From assembly GCA_963794955.1 (NCBI GenBank), contig CAWCGF010000041.1, forward strand, positions 85,821 to 149,820: a stretch of 64,000 nt of DNA, written 5' to 3'. Shown here in pieces: positions 9,056-18,414 of the stretch; within the stretch, counting starts at the first letter, position 1; each line of letters opens with the position of its first letter. The position numbers and the translations under genes were made by a program. This DNA is from JAFDVL01 sp963794955 (lineage in GTDB: Bacteria > Acidobacteriota > Blastocatellia > RBC074). The notes beneath the pieces were generated by a model. The model did no database searches. It had not been told where the DNA came from and saw only the letters and a program-made list of their open reading frames with translations.

Positions 9056-10876
9056 TCAACTTTCCAACACTTCATTTTTCGGATAGAGGGAATCTATCAA
9101 GTCGCGGTATTTATCCTCGACATGCTTGCGGCGGATTTTGAGCGTGGGGGTGAGTTCGCCACCGTCAATCGTGAATTCCTGTGTGAGGAGAGCAATCTTT
9201 TTGACCTTCTCGTGGGGGGCAAGTTCTCTGGTGGCGTCGTCTACTTTCTTCTTAAAAAATTCCACAATGCGCGGATGCTTGGTAAGCGTCGCACGGTCTT
9301 TGGTTTCCAGCGCCAGCGAACTCGCGTAGGTCTGCAAGGCGTCAAAATTCGGCACGATCAAGGCCGCTGGATATTTGCGCTGATTGCCGATGACAATGAC
9401 TTGATCGACCAGCGGAATGCCGCCGATCATATTTTCAATTTGCTGCGGCGCGATGTATTTGCCGAGACTGGTTTTGATCAGGTCTTTTTTGCGATCCGTG
9501 ATGCGAATAAATCCTTCCGCATCCATTTCGCCGATGTCGCCGGTATGTAACCATACACCATCTTCGTATTCTTTAATCATCTCCGCCGTCGCTTCAGGCA
9601 ATTTGTAATAGCCCTTCATTACCAAATCGCCCTGCACCAACAATTCGCCATCGGCAGCAACTTTGACTTTGACGCCTTCAATCGGCTGGCCAATCGTGCC
9701 GAAGCGATTGTTGCCGGGTTTATTGCAAGCAACGACCGGCGAGGTTTCGGTCAAGCCATAGCCTTGCAAAATCGTGATGCCCGCTGCCGAGAAGATCAAG
9801 CCAAGCTCTTTCGGCAAAGCCGCGCCACCCGACACAAAAAAGCGAATGCGACCGCCCACAGCTTCGCGCCATTTGCTAAAAACCAAGCCGTCTAAAACCT
9901 TGTGTTGCATCGCCAATGTAAACGGCACGGGTTTGCGTTGATCTCTAAGTACCGCCACCTCGCGTCCGACTTTGATGGCACGCTGGAAAATTCGCTGCTT
10001 CAGCGGCGGCTGATCGGCGGCGCGCTTGTTGATCGTAGCGTAGATTTTCTCAAACAAACGCGGCACGCCCGTCACAATCGTCGGATGAATGTCCTTCATG
10101 TCTTCGGCCACTGTTTCAATACCCCGCGCAAAGCAAATCTGCACATCGCAGTGCATCAGCAAATACAGGACCGTGCGCTCGAAGACATGCGAAAGCGGCA
10201 GGAAGCTCAAAAACACATCGTTGCTGTCTGGCTCCAAATGCTTGCCAGAACTGATCGCATCGAAAACCAAATTGCGATGTGTGAGCATCACGCCTTTTGG
10301 CTCCCCGGTAGTGCCAGAGGTGTAAATAATCGTCGCCATATCGTCTGGCAGGGCTTGCGCTGTAAGTTGGTCAAACAGTTCGGGGCTGCGCGCCGCGACC
10401 TGTGCGCCTTGCGCGGCAAAGGCGTCTATTGTTTCATAGCTTTCGCCTTTGTCCTCAAATAACACCAACGGCGGCGCAGCGCTTTTGAGCGAATCCAAGG
10501 CGGGTTGCACGCGGCGGAGCAACTTTTGATTAGAGACAAACAACAACTTCGCTGCGCAATTTTTCAGAATGTAGCCAACTTGCTCCACCGCCTGCGTCGG
10601 GTAAATCGGCACAGTCACGCCGCCACAAGCCAGGATCGCATAATCCGTGATGCTCCAGTCAGGGCAGCTTTCCGCGAGGATTGCCACGCGGTCGCCCCGC
10701 CGTACACCGCGTTCGTGCAAAGCGACAGCAAGGTGGTGCAGACGTTCTCTCAATTGCGTGCCGGTAATATCCTGCCAGGCCTTCTCGCGTTTGTAGCGCA
10801 TGACGACTTTATCCAGCCGACGCGCGGTGGCCTGCATGATAAGTTCGTTCAGCGTTCGAGGTTGCCCGTTCTGCAT
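9056..10876 (-). CDS. Long-chain fatty acid-CoA ligase (AMP-forming)
   Basis: Activates fatty acids to acyl-CoA via an acyl-adenylate. The ANL family motifs are all present: TIIYTSGTTGEPKGVML (P-loop), GYGLTETSP, and WLHTGDIGEMDAEGF followed by RITDRKKDLIKTSLGKYIAP containing the catalytic lysine region of the long-chain (FadD15-like) branch. The ATG at 10876 gives 606 residues; a TTG at 10909 would add 11. It is a peripheral membrane-type acyl-CoA synthetase by family. It lies downstream of nadA with a strong hairpin in between, so co-transcription is doubtful. Confidence 0.92.
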   Translation of the reverse strand: MQNGQPRTLNELIMQATARRLDKVVMRYKREKAWQDITGTQLRERLHHLAVALHERGVRRGDRVAILAESCPDWSITDYAILACGGVTVPIYPTQAVEQVGYILKNCAAKLLFVSNQKLLRRVQPALDSLKSAAPPLVLFEDKGESYETIDAFAAQGAQVAARSPELFDQLTAQALPDDMATIIYTSGTTGEPKGVMLTHRNLVFDAISSGKHLEPDSNDVFLSFLPLSHVFERTVLYLLMHCDVQICFARGIETVAEDMKDIHPTIVTGVPRLFEKIYATINKRAADQPPLKQRIFQRAIKVGREVAVLRDQRKPVPFTLAMQHKVLDGLVFSKWREAVGGRIRFFVSGGAALPKELGLIFSAAGITILQGYGLTETSPVVACNKPGNNRFGTIGQPIEGVKVKVAADGELLVQGDLVMKGYYKLPEATAEMIKEYEDGVWLHTGDIGEMDAEGFIRITDRKKDLIKTSLGKYIAPQQIENMIGGIPLVDQVIVIGNQRKYPAALIVPNFDALQTYASSLALETKDRATLTKHPRIVEFFKKKVDDATRELAPHEKVKKIALLTQEFTIDGGELTPTLKIRRKHVEDKYRDLIDSLYPKNEVLES

Positions 10877-10967
10877 AGCGACGAGGTTAATGTTCTGGAT
10901 TGTGTACAACGATTGCGAGGAACTATCAACTCATTTGTGGGATTTGTCAAAGTCTCAAAGCATTCAT

Positions 10968-11036
10968 GGCGCAAGCCCAACGATGAAGGAGAGCGATAAG
11001 TGATAGACCGCTCTCCTTCACCGTCGGGCTTGCGCC
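10968..11036 (-). terminator. Long hairpin after nadA
   Basis: Two 28-base arms separated by 13 bases. On the minus-strand transcript they pair throughout with two G-U wobbles; on the plus strand these would be mismatches, which points to a minus-strand RNA. It lies just after the nadA stop. There is no clear U run, so it may be an RNA-stabilising hairpin or an intergenic repeat instead of a classical terminator. Confidence 0.5.
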
Positions 11037-11045
11037 TCAGCCGCC

Positions 11046-12192
11046 TTATCCCTGTCCGCGATTGGCCAGCATACGATCTAAGGCGACGCGCGCCCAATGT
11101 GCGGTGTCATCGTCCACAGTGATATGATTCACAACGTGACCATCAATCAGGTTTTCCAATGACCAGAGTAAGTTCTCCGGCGCAATGCGAAACATCGTAG
11201 CGCACATACAAAGGTCAGGCGACAGCAACGTCACCAACTTATCCTGGTGCAATTTCGCCATCCGATTGACCAGATTCACTTCTGTCCCCACCGCCCACTT
11301 GACTGCCCGCAGGCGCTTCGTTCAGCACGCGAATAATGAATTCGGTCGAGCCATTCAGGTCAGCTTTTTGCACAACTTCGTAGCGGCATTCGGGATGCAC
11401 AAGGACTTTGATGCCCGGATATTCGGCGCGACGATCATCCACGTGACGCGGCAGGAAGCGTCCGTGAACCGAGCAGAACCCTTTCCACAAAATCACTTTG
11501 GCCGCGCGCAATTCTTCCGCCGTGTTGCCACCCAAATCCAAACGCGGGTCCCACACCACCATTTTGTCGAGGGGGATGCCGTGCTTGACGCCGGTATTAC
11601 GTCCCAAATGTTCATCTGGGAAGAAGAACAATTTATCCGCTTCGCCCAGCGCCCAGTCAAATAACTTCACGGCATTCGACGAAGTGCAAACCGCACCGCC
11701 ATTGCGCCCGCAAAACGCTTTCAGGCTCGCCGCGGAGTTCATATACGTGATGGGCATAATGTTGGCGATGCCCAATTCCTGCAGTTGTTCCCACGCGGTT
11801 TCCACTTGCTCAATGCTCGCCATATCTGCCATTGAGCAACCTGCCCCCAAATCGGGCAGAATGACCTTTTGCTGCGGCGCGCTCAGGATGTCCGCCGACT
11901 CCGCCATAAAATGCACGCCTGCGAAAACAATGTAATCGGCGTTGGGACGCGTTTGCGCCTGGAGTGCCAAATTGAACGAATCGCCCGTAAAATCCGCGTG
12001 ACAAATCACATCGTCGCGCTGGTAGTGATGCCCAAGAATCACCACACGCTCACCGAGTTTGCGCTTGGCTTCCTGAATCCGATCATAGAGTTCAGCTTCG
12101 CTCAAATGCACATAGTTATCCAGCGGCTTGATAGCCTGCGGATCGTAATTAGTTACTGGCGGAACACTGCTAGTGGCGGTTGCATTTCTCAT
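11046..12192 (-). CDS. nadA: Quinolinate synthase, read across an apparent 1-nt frameshift
   Basis: Condenses iminoaspartate with dihydroxyacetone phosphate to quinolinate, the first committed NAD precursor, using a 4Fe-4S cluster. The first frame carries ERVVILGHHYQRDDV, VFAGVHFMAESADIL, a cysteine in AFCGRNGG and HPECRYEVVQKADLNGST. At about 11300 the frame changes: APAGSQ continues in the other frame as WAVGTEVNLVNRMAKLH and then DLCMCATMFRI, which holds the third cluster cysteine. Removing one base (the C in AGTCAAGTGG on the coding strand) restores the expected reading. Because the shifted part has an essential ligand and is well conserved, a sequencing indel is more likely than a true pseudogene. 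The intact length would be about 381 residues. Confidence 0.93.
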
Positions 12193-12204
12193 TATTAACT
12201 CCTT

Positions 12205-12260
12205 CTCTAAATACTTAGTGTATCTTTTACACTATCAAGACACGCCTAGTGTACCGGACG
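12205..12260 (-). promoter_or_regulatory. nadA promoter with operator-like palindrome
   Basis: On the minus strand TTGATA is followed 17 bases later by AGTATT, acceptable -35 and -10 elements. The 17-base spacer is GTGTAAAAGATACACTA, the core of a perfect inverted repeat TAGTGTA-N5-TACACTA (12216-12234). A further half site, TAGTGTAC, lies upstream at about 12248-12255. The leader to the nadA ATG is very short and has an AGAAGGAG ribosome site. A repressor bound here would block RNA polymerase. Identity of the regulator is unknown. Confidence 0.6.
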
Positions 12261-12349
12261 CAAAATCCGGGTGCAAGCGGAGAGGCTGAAAAATTCTGCG
12301 GGGCAAGGCTGACTCCGCCCGGCTTTTGCGCTACAGTGTCGCCCACTTT

Positions 12350-12916
12350 ATGAGTGCAGCGTTACCTCTGAAAAAATCTTTTGAGTTTACGGCGCGTGAA
12401 ATTGAAGACGACATTCGCGCGCAGGTGAGCCGCGCCTTTCACGAAGCTCGTTGGGTCATCGCGCAACTGATTTTGCCCGGCACAGAAATCAAAGCGCCCA
12501 CCATTGAGCAGGCCGCCCATTCGCCTCTCGCGCAGATGATGCGAGAGATTTTTGAGCATGCGGCGGGCGTGAGCGAAACCCCGAATGTCGCGGGGCGCTG
12601 CATCCAATTACTGCGCTTGCTGTATGGGAAAGCACCAAGTCACGAACAAACCATTCCGCCGATCTTTTGGACTACCCCATTGGGCGCAGCGATTCACGAA
12701 TGCTCCGGCGGCTTTGCTAATTTGAGTGATGAATACGAACTCAGCGAACCGGAAGCCGCACGATTTTTAGGCGTGGGGCAACTTACGATTTTGAGCTATT
12801 GCCAAAACGGTGACTTAAAAGTGAATCGAATGATTGGGCCAAGATGTTTATTTAAAGCCGGAGAATTGAAGGCGTTTCGGAAGCGGCGCTTTCAGGAAGA
12901 AAGCAGTTGTCATTAG
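12350..12916 (+). CDS. Protein with C-terminal MerR/excisionase-like DNA-binding domain
   Basis: 188 residues from the ATG at 12350 (an upstream TTG at 12326 is possible). The N-terminal 120 residues are helical and unrecognised. The last 55 (EPEAARFLGVGQLTILSYCQ onward, ending FKAGELKAFRKRRF) fit a helix-turn-helix of the MerR/excisionase type that picks a recognition sequence by name of helix AARFLGV. It is divergent from nadA and close to its operator, so it could be the local regulator; that is inference from position only. Confidence 0.6.
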   Translation: MSAALPLKKSFEFTAREIEDDIRAQVSRAFHEARWVIAQLILPGTEIKAPTIEQAAHSPLAQMMREIFEHAAGVSETPNVAGRCIQLLRLLYGKAPSHEQTIPPIFWTTPLGAAIHECSGGFANLSDEYELSEPEAARFLGVGQLTILSYCQNGDLKVNRMIGPRCLFKAGELKAFRKRRFQEESSCH

Positions 12917-12999
12917 TCCTTGGTCACTTGTCCCTTGCTCGTCGCATCTCAATACTTTGAGTTCCTAAATTCAACGCAAATGACCAAGGACCAAGGATA
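12912..12999. repeat. Palindromic intergenic repeat (GACCAAGGAC type)
   Basis: Contains TAGTCCTTGGTCA near the start and TGACCAAGGACCAAGGAT near the end, an interrupted inverted repeat between two convergent genes. The same word family (TGACCAATGAC and its complement) occurs at 14870-14945 and 17095-17178. Confidence 0.6.
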
Positions 13000-13003
13000 A
13001 TTT

Positions 13004-13927
13004 TTATTGCTGTAATTCAATCAACGTAATTTCCGGTGTGCAGCCATAGCGCAAGGGCACAACAACGGTGCCGAAACCGCGATTGACATAAAGCTGTGTG
13101 TTGCCGAGCACGGCGTGCCCGCGCATAAATTTGCGGCTGGGACGATGCAGCCAACGCGACAAGGCCGTTTCCTTGCGCGGCACGAGTAGCTTCCAGTTGA
13201 TTTGACCGCCATGCGTGTGACCGGAAAGCATCAGGTCGACACCAGCGCGAGCAGCTTCCCGAATCAACGCCGGATTATGCGCCAACAGAATGCGCGTTTC
13301 ACTACGCGAAGTATCAGCCAGCGCAGCTTTCATGTCATCCAGCTTCACCATCATATCGTCTACTCCGGCTAAGCAGATGTGTGCGCCGTCCCGCTCAATG
13401 CGCAAATTCTCATTGCACAAAACGCGGATCCCCTGCGCTTCCAAGGCCGAACGCATCAACGCGCCATCCGTCCAATGATCGTGATTGCCCAGCACGGCAA
13501 AAACGCCGTGTTTGGCTTGCAAATGCCCTAAGGCCCGCGCACAACCGGGAATAAAATCCGGCGAATGCGAAACGTAATCGCCCGTCAACACAACCAAGTC
13601 CGGTTGCAATTCATTGACCCGCTGTGCGGCGGTGATGATTTCATTCTCACTGACAAAGGAACTGTGATGGACATCCGAAAGCTGGACGATTTTGAAGTGC
13701 TGAAACGCAGACGGAAGTTTGGCGAGCTGAATGGGCAGGTGAGTAATTTGAACTTGTGTAGTTTCCAGCAAGGCGGCGCGCAGAAAATTGAGAATTTTCC
13801 GCCGTCCTACCTGCTCTAAGGGGGAAGAATGTTGTGTTGACGCCCAATGCGTTTGCTGATCCGCACGGCTAATCACTCGCCGTTTCATCCGTGAGTTCAA
13901 ATCCGCTATTACTTTTCTTTTTTTCAT
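13004..13927 (-). CDS. Calcineurin-like metallophosphoesterase (YkuE/YaeI type)
   Basis: 307 residues with the full set of two-metal phosphoesterase motifs in order: VQLSDVHHSSF, VVLTGDYVSHS, VLGNHDHW, ILLAHNPAL and LMLSGHTHGGQINW. The C-terminal FGTVVVPLRYGCTPEITLI is typical of the YkuE/YaeI group, which hydrolyses membrane-associated phosphodiesters such as UDP-diacylglucosamine in some relatives. The basic N-terminus (about 45 residues) may contact the membrane; there is no clear signal peptide. Substrate not determinable here. Confidence 0.88.
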   Translation of the reverse strand: MKKRKVIADLNSRMKRRVISRADQQTHWASTQHSSPLEQVGRRKILNFLRAALLETTQVQITHLPIQLAKLPSAFQHFKIVQLSDVHHSSFVSENEIITAAQRVNELQPDLVVLTGDYVSHSPDFIPGCARALGHLQAKHGVFAVLGNHDHWTDGALMRSALEAQGIRVLCNENLRIERDGAHICLAGVDDMMVKLDDMKAALADTSRSETRILLAHNPALIREAARAGVDLMLSGHTHGGQINWKLLVPRKETALSRWLHRPSRKFMRGHAVLGNTQLYVNRGFGTVVVPLRYGCTPEITLIELQQ

Positions 13928-14255
13928 TTACGTTGACCGCTGCTGTAGGGAGCCAGGAACAGCCCTGAAAACTTTTTATAAACCACACGAATTATACTCA
14001 TCCCAGGGCACAGAGGCAACCAAAACGCCTCGTTGTCACCCCAAGCCGCTCTTCCCCAACAAAACCTTCAACCAGCCACTGCGCTGCTTTTGGGGCGAGC
14101 CAGCGCAGGAATCTAAAGCAGGTTTTCTCATCTGGAAAGATACGGCGGACGCCCGCGCGCAAGACCGCCTTTACACCGCTCCTGTGCCTGTGGTACTTTC
14201 TCGCCTTCTTCGTACCCAGGTAAATGTAACTAGCTTAACTTTAGTAGGAGTAAGA
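13928..14255. other. Gene-free stretch upstream of rpsO
   Basis: 328 bases between the divergent metallophosphoesterase and rpsO. It should hold both promoters and the rpsO leader. I see no hairpin or repeat that I can defend, and no convincing reading frame. Confidence 0.5.
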
Positions 14256-14525
14256 ATGGCATTAGTAAGAGAAGCCAAAGCAGGCATTGTAGAGACGTTT
14301 AGAACGCATGACACGGATACCGGTTCGCCGGAAGTCCAGGTCGCCTTGCTCACCAATCGCATCAACGATTTGATGGAGCATTTCCGCACGCATAAGAAAG
14401 ATAATCATTCCCGGCGCGGATTGCTTAAAATGGTGAGCCAGCGGCGCAGCATGCTGGATTACCTGAAGCGTAAAGACATCGCGCGGTATCACCAGGTCAT
14501 TGAGCGACTGGGGCTGCGTAAGTAA
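14256..14525 (+). CDS. rpsO: 30S ribosomal protein S15
   Basis: 89 residues beginning MALVREAKAGIVETFRTHD, the usual S15 length and start. It binds the central domain of 16S rRNA and is an early assembly protein. Family motifs TGSPEVQVALLTNRI, HFRTHKKDNHSRRGLL and RRSMLDYLKRKD are present, ending ERLGLRK. The ATG at 14256 has an AGGAG site; the in-frame upstream starts lack one and do not match the family. The pnp gene follows, the conserved rpsO-pnp arrangement. Confidence 0.98.
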   Translation: MALVREAKAGIVETFRTHDTDTGSPEVQVALLTNRINDLMEHFRTHKKDNHSRRGLLKMVSQRRSMLDYLKRKDIARYHQVIERLGLRK

Positions 14526-14535
14526 GAGAGGCACA

Positions 14536-14572
14536 GGCGACAGAGTCACAAACTCTGTCGCCTTCTGTTTGT
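14536..14572 (+). terminator. Intrinsic terminator or processing hairpin after rpsO
   Basis: Perfect 11-bp stem GGCGACAGAGT / ACTCTGTCGCC with a CACAA loop, followed by TTCTGTTTGT, starting 10 bases after the rpsO stop. In the classical operon the equivalent hairpin ends or attenuates rpsO transcription and is an RNase target before pnp. Confidence 0.8.
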
Positions 14573-14828
14573 GGCCGCACGTGACGGCCTGTCTTGCCAG
14601 CTCTCCAAGCCGGAACTTGTGGGCACGGCTGCTCGCGGCGAGCGCAAAGACGGTGAATGGCTCCACGTATTATCTGGTAAGGATTATCTGGAAGAACCCA
14701 ATTCCTCAATTTCTTCAACCTCCTTCTCCGCCGATAATTTTTGTGAAGCCAGCTACGCCATAACCGTCCGGTCTTTGGTGGACAAGCGCGTGAACAATTT
14801 TCCCAAACCTAACTCCTAGTTGTTTCTG

Positions 14829-14862
14829 AGCCGCTCATTGTCTGAGGGGCTTTTGTTGTTTG
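14829..14862 (+). terminator. Second hairpin with T-rich tail in the rpsO-pnp spacer
   Basis: AGCC-G-CTCA, loop TTGTC, TGAG-GGGCT, followed by TTTTGTTGTTTG. A modest stem with a U-rich 3' side. The 250 bases between this and the first hairpin contain no recognised gene. Confidence 0.45.
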
Positions 14863-14946
14863 TAATTGTTGTCAGTTGTCACTTGTCCTTTGTCATTTGT
14901 TCCAGGTCAACGTAGCCAAAAACTCATGACTAATGACCAATGACCG
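14862..14946. repeat. Intergenic repeat of GTCATTTGT / TGACCAATGACC words
   Basis: T-rich words (GTCAGTTGTCACTTGTCC, TTTGTCATTTGTTCC) face ACTAATGACCAATGACCG as an imperfect inverted repeat just upstream of the pnp ribosome site. Same family as 12912-12999 and 17095-17178. Confidence 0.6.
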
Positions 14947-14971
14947 ATTTGTTGTTGTTGAGGAGATATCT

Positions 14972-17083
<2,112 letters not shown>

Positions 17084-17094
17084 AAACGGAAGTC

Positions 17095-17178
17095 GGTCAT
17101 TCGTCACTTGCCCGTTGTCATTGGTTCACACAACCAGGGACAACGGGCAAAGAGCAAGTGACGAATGACCAATGACCC
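17095..17178. repeat. Long interrupted palindrome after pnp
   Basis: Outer arms GGTCATTCGTCACTTGC (17095-17111) and GCAAGTGACGAATGACC (17154-17170) match perfectly; inner arms CCGTTGTC and GACAACGGG also pair, with a 6-base interruption. It may act as a transcription end for pnp. Its end runs into the start codon of the next gene. Same family as at 14862 and 12912. Confidence 0.75.
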
Positions 17179-18252
17179 ATGACTCAGAAAGTTATGAAAG
17201 CCCCATTGATTCTTCTCCTCGTTATTGGCGGGATTGTGGCCAGTCTTGTGGCCAATCCGCAAGCCCAAAATCAACCCAACTCCCCGCTCGCCGATCCACG
17301 CGAAAAGCACCTCAAAAACATCCGACAACTCACCAATGAAGGCGAAAATGCCGAAGCTTACTTCGCACAGGATGGCAAGAAGCTGATTTTTCAGCGGACG
17401 ACAAAGCGCGATGGTTGTGATCAAATCTTTTCGATGAATATTGACGGCTCGGATTTGAAACGACTGTCGAATGGCGAAGGCAAAACGACTTGCGCTTACT
17501 TCACGCCGGACAAAAAGCATATCGTCTATGCTTCGACCTTCAAAGCTTCGCCTGTGTGTCCGCCGCCGCCGGATTACTCGCGCGGTTACGTCTGGTCGTT
17601 ATTTGCAGGCTTCGATATTTTGCAGGCAGATTTGGAGGGCAAAAACATCAAGTCCTTGACGACGACGGCACGCTACGATGCCGAAGCGACGATTCGCAAG
17701 GACGGCACGATTGTGTTCACGAGTCTGCGTGACGGCGACCTCGATATTTACACAATGGACAAAAACGGCAAGAACGTCAAAAAGCTGACGAATGAAGTCG
17801 GCTACGACGGTGGGCCATTTTGGAGTGCGGATGGCAAGCAAATTGTCTATCGTGCCTTTCACCCGGAAAATGAAAAGGAAAAAGCCGATTACCTGGCCTT
17901 GCTCAAAGATGATTTGATTCGTCCGACCAAGCTGGACATCTGGGTGATGAATGCTGATGGCTCCAACCAACGCCGCGTGACAAACATCAACAAAGCCAGC
18001 TTTGCGCCATATTTTTTCCCCGATGGTAAGCGCATCATTTTCTCGTCGAACATGGATGATCCGCGCGGGCGCAATTTTGATTTGTATGTCGTGAACGTGG
18101 ACGGTTCCGGCTTAGAACGCATTACGTACAACGAAGTGTTTGATGGTTTCCCGATGTTTTCGCCCGATGGCAAGAAGTTGGTGTTCTGCTCCAATCGCAA
18201 TGCCGCGCAGCAGGGCGATACAAATATTTTCATTGCTGATTGGCAGCCATAA
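17179..18252 (+). CDS. Secreted TolB-like WD40/PD40 beta-propeller protein
   Basis: 357 residues with an N-terminal export signal (APLILLLVIGGIVASLVANPQA). The rest consists of PD40-type repeats, seen as IFSMNIDGSDLKRLS, IYTMDKNGKNVKKLT, IWVMNADGSNQRRVT and LYVVNVDGSGLERIT, each followed by a P-x-F-x-P-DGK-x-I-x-F strand. TolB-type propellers bind proteins or act as periplasmic scaffolds; no enzymatic motif is visible. The ATG at 17179 lies at the edge of an intergenic repeat, so the ATG at 17194 is an equally good start. Confidence 0.85.
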   Translation: MTQKVMKAPLILLLVIGGIVASLVANPQAQNQPNSPLADPREKHLKNIRQLTNEGENAEAYFAQDGKKLIFQRTTKRDGCDQIFSMNIDGSDLKRLSNGEGKTTCAYFTPDKKHIVYASTFKASPVCPPPPDYSRGYVWSLFAGFDILQADLEGKNIKSLTTTARYDAEATIRKDGTIVFTSLRDGDLDIYTMDKNGKNVKKLTNEVGYDGGPFWSADGKQIVYRAFHPENEKEKADYLALLKDDLIRPTKLDIWVMNADGSNQRRVTNINKASFAPYFFPDGKRIIFSSNMDDPRGRNFDLYVVNVDGSGLERITYNEVFDGFPMFSPDGKKLVFCSNRNAAQQGDTNIFIADWQP

Positions 18253-18293
18253 TTTCCGCTTACGTCAGGAGAAAAACTGATCTGGTAAGAAGC

Positions 18294-18367
18294 GTCAAGA
18301 GTTCAAGCTTTAGCTTGTTTTGCAGTCGGTTCTTGCACGGAAACAAGCTAAAGCTTGAACTCTTGAC
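18294..18367. repeat. Perfect 27-bp inverted repeat between convergent genes
   Basis: Arms 18294-18320 and 18341-18367 are exact reverse complements, with a 20-base loop. Each arm itself contains the palindrome CAAGCTTTAGCTTG. It lies between the TolB-like gene and the convergent BNR gene and could serve as a shared terminator, but the sequence looks like an inserted repeat. Confidence 0.8.
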
Positions 18368-18414
18368 ACCTCCTCATAGCGGGCTTTCCTCTTTCTACTC
18401 GCTGCTTCCTTGTC

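Noticed and set aside
12193..12349. NAD+-I riboswitch upstream of nadA
   Set aside because: The leader from the inferred promoter to the ATG is about 20 bases, too short for that RNA; a palindromic operator is present instead.
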